NCBI GenBank assembly: GCA_902537445.1
Contig: CACBBI010000006.1
Span: 1-59,837 of the forward strand
Length of the DNA stretch: 59,837 nucleotides
Direction of reading: 5' to 3'
Source of the DNA: an uncultured Prochlorococcus sp.
Lineage (GTDB): Bacteria; Cyanobacteriota; Cyanobacteriia; PCC-6307; Cyanobiaceae
Positions 1-8,671 of this stretch are shown piece by piece (position 1 is the stretch's first letter; every line of letters starts with the position of its first letter). Below the pieces are notes generated by a model, which worked only from the letters and a program-made list of their open reading frames with translations, made no database searches and was not told where the DNA came from. A program made the translations under genes and the position numbers.

Positions 1-793
1 ATTATTACCAAATACTTTAGATCGGCAAGCAAAATTACTTGAAAGTCTTGCAAAAATAAAAGGCCAAATTAAAAGTGCATTGGCTTATCCAGTCGCGATA
101 GCAGTTTTAACACTAATAATAGTTTTGATCATGATGTTATTTGTAATTCCAATTTTTGTAGACATATACGATCAAGCAGGAGCTCCTCTCCCTGGCATAA
201 CGCAAATGCTTATTAATATTTCGGACCAGTTAAGATCAGTCAGCTTTTATTTTAAAGCTGCTCCAACAGGCGTAGCTCTTTTTTTACTTTATAAATTTTT
301 TTCTAGCAGATCGGCTGTCTTGTGGTGGTATGACAAAACATTACTTCAAATACCAATAACAAAAGATTTAGTCACGAAATCTTGCTTGGCAAATTTTTCA
401 AGAACTTTATCTTCACTAAATAGTGCAGGGGTTCCAATTCTAGAATCTCTTACTATTGCAAAAAAAACATTAAAAAATCGAATTTTTAGCAGAATAATTG
501 AAAAAGCATATATTGATATTCAAGCTGGTAATCCAATTCATAAAGCACTTAATAAAGAATCTGTAATTCCTATTATGTTTAGTTCTATGTTCAGAATTGG
601 AGAAGAAACAGGAGAACTAAGCGAAATGATTACAAAACTAGCGGATTTTTATGAAGATGAAGTTACCGCAAGTGTTAAAAGTTTAACTTCAATCATGGAG
701 CCATTAATGATTATTTTTGTCGCTGTTTTTGTTGGAATTATTTTAATTGCGATGTATCTACCTATGTTCAGCATGATGTCAACTGTAGGTTAA
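1..793 (+). CDS. pilC: Type IV pilus inner-membrane platform protein PilC (5' part cut off by window)
   Basis: The reading frame is open from base 2 to the stop at 791-793, so about 263 codons of a roughly 400-residue family are present and the true start lies outside the window. The visible part has an N-proximal membrane segment (LIIVLIMMLFVIPIFV), a soluble stretch, and a complete second T2SF domain with NFSRTLSSLNSAGVPILES and RIGEETGELSEM. It ends in the usual C-terminal hydrophobic helix. PilC is the membrane platform on which the pilus ATPases drive pilin assembly. The prepilin peptidase gene lies just 2 bp beyond, convergent, which supports a pilus/competence locus extending left of the window. 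Confidence 0.9.
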   Translation, partial: LLPNTLDRQAKLLESLAKIKGQIKSALAYPVAIAVLTLIIVLIMMLFVIPIFVDIYDQAGAPLPGITQMLINISDQLRSVSFYFKAAPTGVALFLLYKFFSSRSAVLWWYDKTLLQIPITKDLVTKSCLANFSRTLSSLNSAGVPILESLTIAKKTLKNRIFSRIIEKAYIDIQAGNPIHKALNKESVIPIMFSSMFRIGEETGELSEMITKLADFYEDEVTASVKSLTSIMEPLMIIFVAVFVGIILIAMYLPMFSMMSTVG

Positions 794-795
794 AT

Positions 796-1611
796 TTACC
801 AATTAAATGTTGAAAAAATTAATCTCATAAATACCTCATTACCAAACTGCCAGACAATTAAGCCAGAAAGAGACAAAAATGCACCAAATGGAATTTTTTG
901 CTTACGTTTAATTTTTTTTAAAATCAAGCCAAAAATGACAAGAATTGATGCAGCAAAAAAAGACAGCCAAATAGCAATAAATAATCCTTGCATTCCTAGC
1001 CAAGAGCCTAATAGAGCACTTAATTTTGCATCTCCACCACCCATTACTGGTGTCTTATAAATTTTTAAACCTAAGAGACTTAATAAATAAAAAAAAATAA
1101 ACCCTATAAATGCAGCAAATATAGAATTAATAAAATAACTAAATTGACTTAAATTATAAAATAAATCTACTATTAAAGAAAAAATTAACCCTAACGTTAA
1201 TCCCCCAAGTGTAATGTTTTTAGGCAACCAAAAATATTTACAATCTAATACAGCTAAAACAATCAAGATTGAACTAAAAATTATCCCTGAAAATATTATT
1301 AAAAATTTCGGTAATTGATCATAAATAGATGGATATGCAAAAAAATTAGCACAAAATATTAGTCCAGTTGTTAACTCTATTAAAGGATAAGAGATCGATA
1401 TTTTCTTTTTACATGATCTACATTTGGCTCCTAATACAATCCAACTTATAAGAGGAATATTGTCAAACCACTTAAGTTTACAATTACATTTAGTACATCT
1501 ACTACTTGGGTATATAATTGATTGTCCTAGAGGTAGCCTAAAATTTAAAACATTTATAAAGCTTCCAACACAACAACCAATTACAAATAAATAAATTCCA
1601 GTTATTCCCAC
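796..1611 (-). CDS. pilD: Prepilin peptidase / N-methyltransferase (A24 family)
   Basis: This integral membrane aspartic protease cleaves type IV prepilin leaders and N-methylates the new N-terminus. The N-terminal domain has [12 protein letters not shown] followed by the two zinc CxxC pairs (CTKC, CRSC) around DNIPLISW. The C-terminal membrane domain has the [12 protein letters not shown] motif carrying a catalytic Asp. The length of 271 aa is normal. The start is GTG at 1611, inside the last codons of guaA (10-nt overlap), and little upstream room exists for another start. This implies translational coupling to guaA. It pairs functionally with the adjacent pilC. Confidence 0.9.
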   Translation of the reverse strand: MGITGIYLFVIGCCVGSFINVLNFRLPLGQSIIYPSSRCTKCNCKLKWFDNIPLISWIVLGAKCRSCKKKISISYPLIELTTGLIFCANFFAYPSIYDQLPKFLIIFSGIIFSSILIVLAVLDCKYFWLPKNITLGGLTLGLIFSLIVDLFYNLSQFSYFINSIFAAFIGFIFFYLLSLLGLKIYKTPVMGGGDAKLSALLGSWLGMQGLFIAIWLSFFAASILVIFGLILKKIKRKQKIPFGAFLSLSGLIVWQFGNEVFMRLIFSTFNW

Positions 1612-3188
1612 TCAATAGTTCCAGGAGGTTTGCTTGTAATATCATAAACAACTCTATTAACTGAGATTACTTCATTTACGATTCTATTTGCAATCCTCTC
1701 CAAATTCTGAAAAGGAATTTTTGACCAATCGGCTGTCATGCCATCTTCACTAGATACACAACGTAAAACTATTGGCCATGCATAAGTCCTTTTATCGCCC
1801 ATAACTCCTACAGTCTTTACAGGTAACAATACTGCAAAAGCTTGCCAGATATCATTGTAAAGACCTGCTTTTTTAATTTCATCTCTTACTATCCAGTCTG
1901 CATCTCTCAAACAATCAAGTTTTTCATTATTAACCTCTCCCAAAATTCTTATAGCTAATCCTGGTCCTGGGAATGGATGCCTTTTTATAATTTCATCCGG
2001 CAGACCTAAAGCAGCGCCAACTTTTCGGACTTCATCCTTAAAAAGTTTTCTTAATGGCTCAACTAATTTAAATTGTAAATCTTTTGGCAATCCTCCCACA
2101 TTATGATGGCTCTTTATTTTTACAGCTATCCTCTCACCTGTCTTAGGATCAATGTTAGTACCAGCACTTTCAATAACATCAGGATAAAGAGTACCTTGAG
2201 CTAGATACTGAAAAGGTCCCAATCTATTGCTTTCTTCTTCAAATACTCTAATAAATTCTTCACCAATAATTTTTCTTTTTTGTTCTGGATCAGTAATCCC
2301 TTTTAATTTGCCAATAAACCTTTCCCTTGCATTAATATATTCAACTTTAATATGAAATTTCTTATCAAAAAAATTCATTAAAAATTCTGGTTCACCTTTT
2401 CTCATGAACCCTTGATCTATAAACATGCAAGTGAGCTGATTTCCAATTGCTTTATTAAGAAGAAATGCAAGAGTTGAGGAATCAACTCCTCCTGACAAGG
2501 CAAGCAATACTTTTTTGTTGCCAACTTGCTCTCTTATTCTTGGAATAGTTTCCTCTATATATGTTTCGGTTGTCCAATCAGCCTCACAGCAAGAAATTTT
2601 ATAAACAAAATTTTTAATTACCGTCATTCCAAACTCTGAATGAACAACTTCAGGATGAAATTGTACGCCAAATAATTTCTTTACATCATTTGAAATTGCT
2701 GCATGGAGTGTGTTCTCAGTATGAGCAATCTTATTAAATCCATCGGGCAAACAATTAATTGAATCGCCATGACTCATCCACATTATAGATTTATCTTCTA
2801 CATCAAAAAGGAGGTCAGATTCTTGATCTATATTAAGTGGCGCTCTACCATATTCAGCTTTTTTGGTTGCTGCAATAACAGATCCTCCAAGTTCTTTGAC
2901 CATTAATTGCATTCCATAGCATATGCCAAGAATAGGAATTCCTAAATTAAAGATTTTTTCATCACATCTAGGAGCATTTTGTTCATATACAGAATTTGGG
3001 CCTCCACTCAAAATGATCCCTTTAGGATTAATTTTATTAATTTCCTCAATTGAAATAAAATTACTTACTACAAGAGAGAAAACATTAGTTTCTCTAATTC
3101 TTCTTGCAATCAATTCAGAATATTGAGATCCAAAATCTAAAATTAATATTGAAGGATCTCGCTCTTTTTTTAAAGATTTTTGACTCAT
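1602..3188 (-). CDS. guaA: GMP synthase (glutamine-hydrolysing)
   Basis: Converts XMP to GMP using glutamine and ATP in purine synthesis. The N-terminal class I glutaminase domain shows [27 protein letters not shown], the catalytic-Cys loop GICYGMQLM and the His/Glu pair in [12 protein letters not shown]. The ATP pyrophosphatase domain has the P-loop [16 protein letters not shown]. The C-terminal dimerisation domain ends KPPGTIEWE, as in the family. The 528-aa length is normal. The gene reads leftward after cbiD with a gap of about 50 bp and runs into pilD. Confidence 0.97.
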   Translation of the reverse strand: MSQKSLKKERDPSILILDFGSQYSELIARRIRETNVFSLVVSNFISIEEINKINPKGIILSGGPNSVYEQNAPRCDEKIFNLGIPILGICYGMQLMVKELGGSVIAATKKAEYGRAPLNIDQESDLLFDVEDKSIMWMSHGDSINCLPDGFNKIAHTENTLHAAISNDVKKLFGVQFHPEVVHSEFGMTVIKNFVYKISCCEADWTTETYIEETIPRIREQVGNKKVLLALSGGVDSSTLAFLLNKAIGNQLTCMFIDQGFMRKGEPEFLMNFFDKKFHIKVEYINARERFIGKLKGITDPEQKRKIIGEEFIRVFEEESNRLGPFQYLAQGTLYPDVIESAGTNIDPKTGERIAVKIKSHHNVGGLPKDLQFKLVEPLRKLFKDEVRKVGAALGLPDEIIKRHPFPGPGLAIRILGEVNNEKLDCLRDADWIVRDEIKKAGLYNDIWQAFAVLLPVKTVGVMGDKRTYAWPIVLRCVSSEDGMTADWSKIPFQNLERIANRIVNEVISVNRVVYDITSKPPGTIEWE

Positions 3189-3241
3189 ATATAAAAGTTA
3201 GCTCAATTTATTTACAAAAGCATGATGAATCAAAATTCATC

Positions 3242-4354
3242 TCATTGAAAATAAGAAATATACTTGTTACCGTTAATGCCAGCCCACCTTATTTTCCTTT
3301 TTCTATCAAAAATGATTGAGGCGATTTCTATATCAGTTTTTACATACCTATTTACATAATTAAAAGAACGCTTTTCAATCGTATTTGATAAATTTTTGAA
3401 TAATTTATCAGTTAAAGCTTGATTGAATCTTTCAAGAAGTAGTAATGCATCCTCAAGATTATTTAACTGAGATAATTCAACTATTATTTCAGGTGGTGCC
3501 TTTTCTTGAACAGCTAAATAAACAAGAATCTCAATTCTTGCATCAGCTAAATGATTATGTGTATGAAAAATACCACCTGCTAATTTAATTAATTTCCCGT
3601 GATAACCAAAAAGAATTACAGTTTTAACTTTTTTTATTGCAGCATCAACTAATAATGGTCCTATCCAATTTCCAATTTTGATAATTGGCAAATTAACATT
3701 ATAAGTTTTGGCCAAATTTAACCCATTTTCACCAATAACAAATACAACTTTCCCTTTAAAATCATTTTGAATTAACTTTGCTAGATTATTTTTAGCCTCT
3801 TCTAATTGATCTGGTGCAGCACTCGAATAAGTCTCAGCAGAAGTACCAATAATAGATAATCCATCAACAATACCAAATGACCTATTACTAGTTCTTTCAG
3901 CTAAAAACGCCCCATTTGGGAAAATAATTTCTAATTGCAAATTAAAGCCCGCAGGAATAATATCTAATAAATTTTCATATAAAACTTCTTTGGCAAAATT
4001 AGAAATGCATATCTCTGATGTATCTTCTTTTATGCCTACACCAGATCCTGCAATAATATTTATTGGAATTGTTTGAACGGGATTATTAAAAGAAATTCTT
4101 TCTAAAGAGGCTATTGTCCACACCTCTAAGTTTTGTGTAATGTCAAGATCTAAGCCAGACTTTGCAAAGGTAATTCCTAATGCATGCGAGTCATCTTTAA
4201 GTAAGCCAACAGAATGAATCTCGATTTTTATTTCTTTTTTTTCATTAGGAATTTTTATTAGTTCATAATTCGTAAATGGTAACCCTACTAATTTTTTTAA
4301 TGCTGACCTAGCAGCTCCAGCAACCCACAAAGGTAAAGAAAATCCTTTTTTCAA
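3242..4354 (-). CDS. cbiD: Cobalt-precorrin-5B C1-methyltransferase CbiD
   Basis: CbiD methylates C1 of the corrin ring in the anaerobic (early cobalt insertion) cobalamin pathway, which Prochlorococcus uses to make pseudocobalamin (family knowledge). The protein has the N-terminal LPLWVAGAARSALKKL segment, the glycine-rich GSGVGIKEDTSEI and AERTSNRSFGIVDGLSIIG loops and the late ILFGYHGKLIKLAGGIFHTHN motif. At 370 aa it is full length. The start used is TTG at 4354. The frame extends about 10 codons upstream to a stop without an ATG. It is divergent from the aminotransferase with only 60 bp between, so the two genes share a very short promoter region. Confidence 0.88.
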   Translation of the reverse strand: MKKGFSLPLWVAGAARSALKKLVGLPFTNYELIKIPNEKKEIKIEIHSVGLLKDDSHALGITFAKSGLDLDITQNLEVWTIASLERISFNNPVQTIPINIIAGSGVGIKEDTSEICISNFAKEVLYENLLDIIPAGFNLQLEIIFPNGAFLAERTSNRSFGIVDGLSIIGTSAETYSSAAPDQLEEAKNNLAKLIQNDFKGKVVFVIGENGLNLAKTYNVNLPIIKIGNWIGPLLVDAAIKKVKTVILFGYHGKLIKLAGGIFHTHNHLADARIEILVYLAVQEKAPPEIIVELSQLNNLEDALLLLERFNQALTDKLFKNLSNTIEKRSFNYVNRYVKTDIEIASIIFDRKRKIRWAGINGNKYISYFQ

Positions 4355-4414
4355 ATCAAGTAATTGAAAAATATATAATGAGAACTAATCTAAGAATGAC
4401 TTATTTAACAAAAA

Positions 4415-5578
4415 GTGGCCATACAACAAAAATTATCATTGATGATTCCTGGACCCACACCAGTTCCAGAAAAAGTTTTACAAGCATTAAGTAAGCATCC
4501 AATAGGCCATCGGAGTAAAGAATTCCAAGATCTCGTTGAGAGTACTACTAAAAATTTACAGTGGCTTCATCAAACTCAAAATGATGTTCTAACAATCACA
4601 GGTAGTGGGACTGCCGCAATGGAAGCTGGAATAATAAATACCTTAAGTAGAGGAGATAAGGTAATTTGTGGAGAAAATGGAAAATTTGGCGAAAGATGGG
4701 TAAAAGTTGCTCAAGAATTTGGTTTAGAAGTAATAAAAATTGATTCCGAATGGGGTACTCCTCTTGATCCAGAAGAATTCAAAAAGATATTAGAGGAAGA
4801 TAAACGAAAAGAAATAAAGGCGGTTATTTTGACTCATTCTGAAACCTCAACAGGTGTAATTAATGATCTAGAAACTATAAGTTCATATATTCGAGAACAC
4901 AACACAGCATTATCAATTGTTGACTGCGTTACAAGTCTTGGAGCCTGCAATGTACCAGTAGATGAATGGGAACTAGATATCGTTGCGTCAGGCTCACAAA
5001 AGGGATATATGATACCTCCAGGGCTTAGCTTTATTTCGATGAGCCAAAAAGCTTGGGAAGCTACAGAAAAATCTAATTTACCAAAATTTTATTTAAATTT
5101 AAAATCCTACCGAAAAAGTCTTTTAAATAACAGTAATCCATACACCCCAGCAGTTAATTTAGTTTTTGCTTTAGATGAAGCTTTAAAAATGATGAGAGAA
5201 GAAGGCTTAGATAACATTTTTCTAAGACACAATAAACACAAATTAGCGATGAGCAATGCTATAAAGGCTTTAAATCTAAAATTATTTGCTGATGAAAAAT
5301 ATTTAAGTCCTTCAATTACTGCAATAAAAACTGAAGGACTTGATGCTGAAGAATTTAGAAAAACAATAAAGAATAATTTCGATATTTTACTTGCTGGTGG
5401 TCAAGATCAATTGAAGAGCAAAATATTCAGAGTCGGACACTTAGGTTATGTTAACGATAGAGATATTATTACAGTAGTTTCTGCTATTAGTCATACACTT
5501 CTCAACCTCGGTAAAGTTTCAGCCCAACAAGCAGGTGAAGCATTAGTTGTGGCATCTAGATATCTTGAAGAAACTTAA
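4415..5578 (+). CDS. Class V PLP aminotransferase (serine/alanine-glyoxylate type)
   Basis: A fold-type I PLP enzyme of the serine-pyruvate/alanine-glyoxylate aminotransferase group. In cyanobacteria these were often labelled 'soluble hydrogenase 42 kDa subunit'. The N-terminus has the LMIPGPTPVPEKVL signature, then TGSGTAAMEAG. The PLP lysine lies in VASGSQKGYMIPPG (about residue 193). The length of 387 aa is typical. The GTG start at 4415 fits the family N-terminus, and the nearest ATG would begin inside the PGPTP motif. A likely role is photorespiratory glyoxylate/serine-glycine metabolism, but the exact amino donor cannot be read from sequence. Confidence 0.85.
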   Translation: MAIQQKLSLMIPGPTPVPEKVLQALSKHPIGHRSKEFQDLVESTTKNLQWLHQTQNDVLTITGSGTAAMEAGIINTLSRGDKVICGENGKFGERWVKVAQEFGLEVIKIDSEWGTPLDPEEFKKILEEDKRKEIKAVILTHSETSTGVINDLETISSYIREHNTALSIVDCVTSLGACNVPVDEWELDIVASGSQKGYMIPPGLSFISMSQKAWEATEKSNLPKFYLNLKSYRKSLLNNSNPYTPAVNLVFALDEALKMMREEGLDNIFLRHNKHKLAMSNAIKALNLKLFADEKYLSPSITAIKTEGLDAEEFRKTIKNNFDILLAGGQDQLKSKIFRVGHLGYVNDRDIITVVSAISHTLLNLGKVSAQQAGEALVVASRYLEET

Positions 5579-5579
5579 T

Positions 5580-5777
5580 TTAAGTACCTGGCTCTTCAAC
5601 ATTTCCGCCTAATTCAACAATTTTTTTTCTAAGTACAATTGATTTTTTTTCATCACCGTTGGTTTGAGCGATTGCAAGGGCAAACTCTAATTTTTCGAGC
5701 TGGTGGCCACCCTCAATAAAAGATAATTTTTTCCTTATGCGGTTTTTATTATCTTTGTATGAAATTTGTGAAGACAT
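5580..5777 (-). CDS. Small conserved-looking protein, function unknown (65 aa)
   Basis: Not recognised as a named family. The product is soluble, charged and predicted mostly helical (LEKLEFALAIAQTNGDEKKS, IVLRKKIVELGG), without signal peptide or cysteines. It has an ATG start and sits 1 bp after the convergent aminotransferase stop, leaving no space for a separate terminator. The next gene upstream is divergent after about 130 bp, so it has its own promoter region. Codon composition matches its neighbours. I think it is a real gene because it exactly fills the gap and reads as a well-behaved protein. This is inference. Confidence 0.65.
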   Translation of the reverse strand: MSSQISYKDNKNRIRKKLSFIEGGHQLEKLEFALAIAQTNGDEKKSIVLRKKIVELGGNVEEPGT

Positions 5778-5910
5778 AAAAATTCATGCTTTAAATAATA
5801 TTATGCCAACAAAAGGGGACATTACGAGAGGAAATCAAAAATATAATTTGAATATAAACTTAAGCAAATAAATTTTTTTCTAATATTATATCCAAACATC
5901 ATTAAAATTT

Positions 5911-6423
5911 ATGCCAAACATAAATCTCATATATTACCTTCTTGCTGGCGGCATTTTTGGAGCTTTAGCTCTAAAAACAGGTATCCCTGCAGCTCCTCTT
6001 GCAGGGGCCTTAATAGGCGCAAGCATACTTAGCATAAGTGGCAAAGTCGATATTGCAGAGTGGCCAATAGGCACAAGAACATTTTTAGAAATCGGCATTG
6101 GAACAGTTATTGGTACATCATTAACCAAAGACTCATTAATGGATCTTCAAACCTTATGGAGGCCTGCTATTTTAATAACTTTTACTTTAGTTATTACAGG
6201 ATTAGCAATTGGATTATGGACAAGCAGATTACTTAATATCGATGTGATAACAACAATTCTTGGTGCAGCACCAGGAGGTATTAGCGGTATGAGTCTTGTA
6301 GGGTCAGAGTATGGAGTAGGAGCTGCAGTAGCTACCCTGCACGCAGTTAGGTTGATTACTGTGCTTCTAATTCTTCCTTTAGTTGTGAAATGCTTGAATA
6401 TATTTGGAGTAATTAAATCTTAA
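5911..6423 (+). CDS. AbrB-family membrane protein, single-repeat (half-length) form
   Basis: A hydrophobic protein of 170 aa with about five membrane segments. The sequence GALALKTGIPAAPLAGALIGA, then EIGIGTVIGTSLT and the glycine-rich GAAPGGISGMSLVG followed by ATLHAVRLITVLL, matches the AbrB/'ammonia monooxygenase'-annotated transporter family (PF05145-type). Typical bacterial members are about twice this length and are two tandem copies of this unit. This one is a single unit, so it probably works as a dimer or with a partner half encoded elsewhere. The substrate is unknown and ammonia oxidation should not be inferred. The start is ATG after an AT-rich promoter region. Confidence 0.75.
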   Translation: MPNINLIYYLLAGGIFGALALKTGIPAAPLAGALIGASILSISGKVDIAEWPIGTRTFLEIGIGTVIGTSLTKDSLMDLQTLWRPAILITFTLVITGLAIGLWTSRLLNIDVITTILGAAPGGISGMSLVGSEYGVGAAVATLHAVRLITVLLILPLVVKCLNIFGVIKS

Positions 6424-6479
6424 ATTTCTATAGACATATTCACAATTAAAGATATTTTTAAATAGAAGTTAAATAACTA

Positions 6480-6944
6480 ATGCAAAGATTTAAGGATAAA
6501 AAACTAATATTATTATCGTTGGGAGTTTTCACTCCTCTAATCCTTACTAATGCAAAAGTTAATGCAAGTTCATTTGGGGCAGAAATTTTTTGTACTATGC
6601 GAGATGGCGGAAATGACCATGAAAGTAGTTGGGATGCAGCTTATACATATATAAAAAAACAAAAGGGAGGATTATTCAAAATTTCACCTAAAAATGCAGC
6701 AGCACAAATTACTGAAACAGTTATAAGAGAAAGAGAAAAATTTAGTTATTGCGTTGAATATTTAGATAATCTTCATCCAAATAGAAAACTAATACGAGAT
6801 TTAGAAAAAGAAGAAAAAAGAAAAGAAAAAGAAGCAAAGGATAGAAAAAACAAAAGAATAAAATTAGAAAAAGAATTAGAAGAAACTAATAAAGAAATTT
6901 CTGAAGAATTTACTGAGGAAACACTTGATAGATATAGTTATTAA
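6480..6944 (+). CDS. Probable exported protein with charged C-terminal helix, function unknown
   Basis: 154 aa. An N-terminal signal peptide is likely: basic MQRFKDKK, hydrophobic LILLSLGVFTPLIL, then a possible cleavage after VNA. The mature N-part has a two-cysteine segment (FCTMRDGGNDHESSW and FSYCVEYLD) that may form a disulfide. From about residue 105 the chain is almost only K/E/R (EKEEKRKEKEAKDRKNKR), giving a highly charged helix or coiled coil. The CTMRDGGN segment looks like a conserved cyanobacterial domain of unknown function, but I cannot name it safely. It lies 56 bp downstream of the AbrB-like gene on the same strand. Confidence 0.7.
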   Translation: MQRFKDKKLILLSLGVFTPLILTNAKVNASSFGAEIFCTMRDGGNDHESSWDAAYTYIKKQKGGLFKISPKNAAAQITETVIREREKFSYCVEYLDNLHPNRKLIRDLEKEEKRKEKEAKDRKNKRIKLEKELEETNKEISEEFTEETLDRYSY

Positions 6945-7111
6945 TCAAGTTTTTAAAAAGATAATAATTTTTTTTCTAAATTTACTAAATACTATTTTGT
7001 ATCTATACACACTAAAACATATTTCCAATAGCAAATTATTCCCTAAAAAGGGTAAGTAATTATTGACTTTTAATATATTCAAGCCATTATTTATTTAAAT
7101 AAATATTCTGA

Positions 7112-7513
7112 ATGCATATTAATGATGCGGTGTTTTTAGAGGATTTATGTCCTAAATTCAGATTGAGACAATGGCGAAAATCTATTCATAGGTTTACAGG
7201 AAAAAGTTGTATATATTGCGGAAAACCATCTGAATCTATTGACCATGTAATTCCAAGATGCCAGGGAGGCTTAAGTACAACAGAAAACTGCGTCCCTGCA
7301 TGTCTTTCCTGTAATGGGGATAAATCAGATGAAAATGCTTTGTATTGGTATAGAAAGCAAAAATTTTATGATCCTCGAAGAGCAATGGCAATAAGAGCTT
7401 GGTTAGAGGGAGATTTAAGATTAGCTATTAGATTACTGCAATGGGCTAATCCTAATTTTAAGTTAAAAAATAAAAATTACGAAAAAGATGAATCAGAATA
7501 TAAAGCAGCTTGA
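7112..7513 (+). CDS. HNH endonuclease-like protein
   Basis: 133 aa. A compact HNH/zinc-finger nuclease core is visible: CIYCG (first CxxC), SIDHVIPRCQGG with the catalytic-type His, ENCVPACLSCNGDKSD with the second CxxC and the final N-x-x-K/D element. A short basic N-terminus (RLRQWRKSIHR) precedes it. A C-terminal RRAMAIRAWLEGDLRLAIRL helical region follows. It stands alone, with no methylase, intron or phage neighbours, so it resembles the orphan HNH proteins common in cyanobacterial core genomes. The biological target is unknown. The start is ATG after a 167-bp AT-rich gap that contains no other gene. Confidence 0.8.
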   Translation: MHINDAVFLEDLCPKFRLRQWRKSIHRFTGKSCIYCGKPSESIDHVIPRCQGGLSTTENCVPACLSCNGDKSDENALYWYRKQKFYDPRRAMAIRAWLEGDLRLAIRLLQWANPNFKLKNKNYEKDESEYKAA

Positions 7514-7744
7514 CTACCAAACATTACATATTTTTCTAGAGTTATAACTCTCACATATATTTTCCAATTCTTTTGGGGATTCAGGAAATATTAAAATTGT
7601 CGAAAATGCGAGAATAAAGACAAATAATTTTTGATAGAATTTAAAATTAACTAAGCTAAATTCTTTCTCTATAAGACGGGGATAACTTTTGCTAACACAG
7701 AAAGTTTTTGATTTTAAATCAGACTTAAGAGCTGTCTTCATCAT
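7514..7744 (-). CDS. Small single-membrane-segment protein, function unknown
   Basis: About 76 aa if the ATG at 7744 is used. A TTG one codon upstream and a second ATG one codon downstream are alternatives. The protein has a basic N-terminal third, one hydrophobic segment (LFVFILAFSTILIF) and a short C-terminal tail with two cysteines ending ICNVW. The tail pattern, Cys-x-Tyr-Asn then Cys-Asn-Val-Trp, looks like small secreted/membrane proteins of marine picocyanobacteria, but this is an impression only. The stop codon abuts the HNH gene's stop exactly (convergent, no gap). Confidence 0.5.
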   Translation of the reverse strand: MMKTALKSDLKSKTFCVSKSYPRLIEKEFSLVNFKFYQKLFVFILAFSTILIFPESPKELENICESYNSRKICNVW

Positions 7745-7776
7745 CAATTAATACATATGTACTACTTTAACCCAGC

Positions 7777-8655
7777 ATGAAGAAACCTGCAAGTTTAATC
7801 GGAAATAAAAATAAATTTTTAATATTAGGATGTGGTTACAGCGGTAGTTATTTTGCAAAAACTATTAAAACATTCGGTTGCACTGTTTTAACAAGCTCAA
7901 GATCTATAAGCAGGGATCCAAATAGTTTTGTTTTCAACAGCGAAAACGGTATGGTTCCTGATGCAAAAATTTTTAATGGAGTAACACATATTCTTAGTTG
8001 CATACCTCCAGACAAAAATGGAAATGATCCAGTATTAAGGATTCTTAAAAATAAACTAAAAAGTTTGTCCCTAGAATGGGTTGGCTATTTATCTACAACA
8101 GGAGTTTACGGAAACACCAAGGGTGATTGGGTTTCTGAAATTAATGAACCAAACCCCTTTCAAAAACGAAGTTACAAGAGGTTAAATTGTGAAAAAGAAT
8201 GGATTGAATCTGGTTTGCCTGTACAAATTTTTAGGTTACCTGGTATTTATGGACCTGGAAGATCCACTTTTGAGGCAATAAAAAATAAAAAAATTCGCGT
8301 TATATCAAAAAAAAATCAGGTATTTTCAAGAATTCATGTTGCTGATATTGCAAATGCAATTATCTATCTATTACAAAACAAAAATTCCTTAAAGTTTTAC
8401 CAAATTATTAATATTGCAGATGATGAACCCTGTTCTCAGATAGAGGTTATTCAATATTGCTACGATTTACTTGGTTTAACAATGCCAAAGCCAATATTAT
8501 TTGAAGATGCAAAAGAAGAATTATCACCTATAGCTCAATCTTTTTGGATGGAAAATAGAAGAGTTTCAAATAAACTTTTATGCGAAACACTCGGTTATAA
8601 ACTAATTTATAAAAACTATAAAATAGGCTTAAAAAATTGCTATCTCAAGAGTTAA
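7777..8655 (+). CDS. NAD(P)-dependent epimerase/dehydratase-like protein (extended SDR)
   Basis: 292 aa. A Rossmann N-terminus (LILGCGYSGSYFAKTI) begins an atypical/extended SDR domain. Also visible are VGYLSTTGVYGNTKGDWV, the substrate-loop region FRLPGIYGPGRSTFEAI and HVADIANAIIYLL, all usual for the YeeZ/nucleoside-diphosphate-sugar epimerase group. The classic YxxxK is not clear (the local sequence is SYKRLNCEKEW), so catalysis of a sugar epimerisation is uncertain. It is followed after 16 bp by pdxA on the same strand, suggesting co-transcription. Confidence 0.75.
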   Translation: MKKPASLIGNKNKFLILGCGYSGSYFAKTIKTFGCTVLTSSRSISRDPNSFVFNSENGMVPDAKIFNGVTHILSCIPPDKNGNDPVLRILKNKLKSLSLEWVGYLSTTGVYGNTKGDWVSEINEPNPFQKRSYKRLNCEKEWIESGLPVQIFRLPGIYGPGRSTFEAIKNKKIRVISKKNQVFSRIHVADIANAIIYLLQNKNSLKFYQIINIADDEPCSQIEVIQYCYDLLGLTMPKPILFEDAKEELSPIAQSFWMENRRVSNKLLCETLGYKLIYKNYKIGLKNCYLKS

Positions 8656-8671
8656 AAAAATTTAAAATTTT

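Noticed and set aside
7041-7052. CCCT-AAAA-AGGG hairpin upstream of the HNH gene
   Set aside because: Only a 4-bp stem with no U-tract, which is expected by chance in such DNA.
7112-7513. HNH gene as homing endonuclease or mobile element
   Set aside because: No intron, intein, flanking repeats or phage genes are seen, and base composition matches neighbours.
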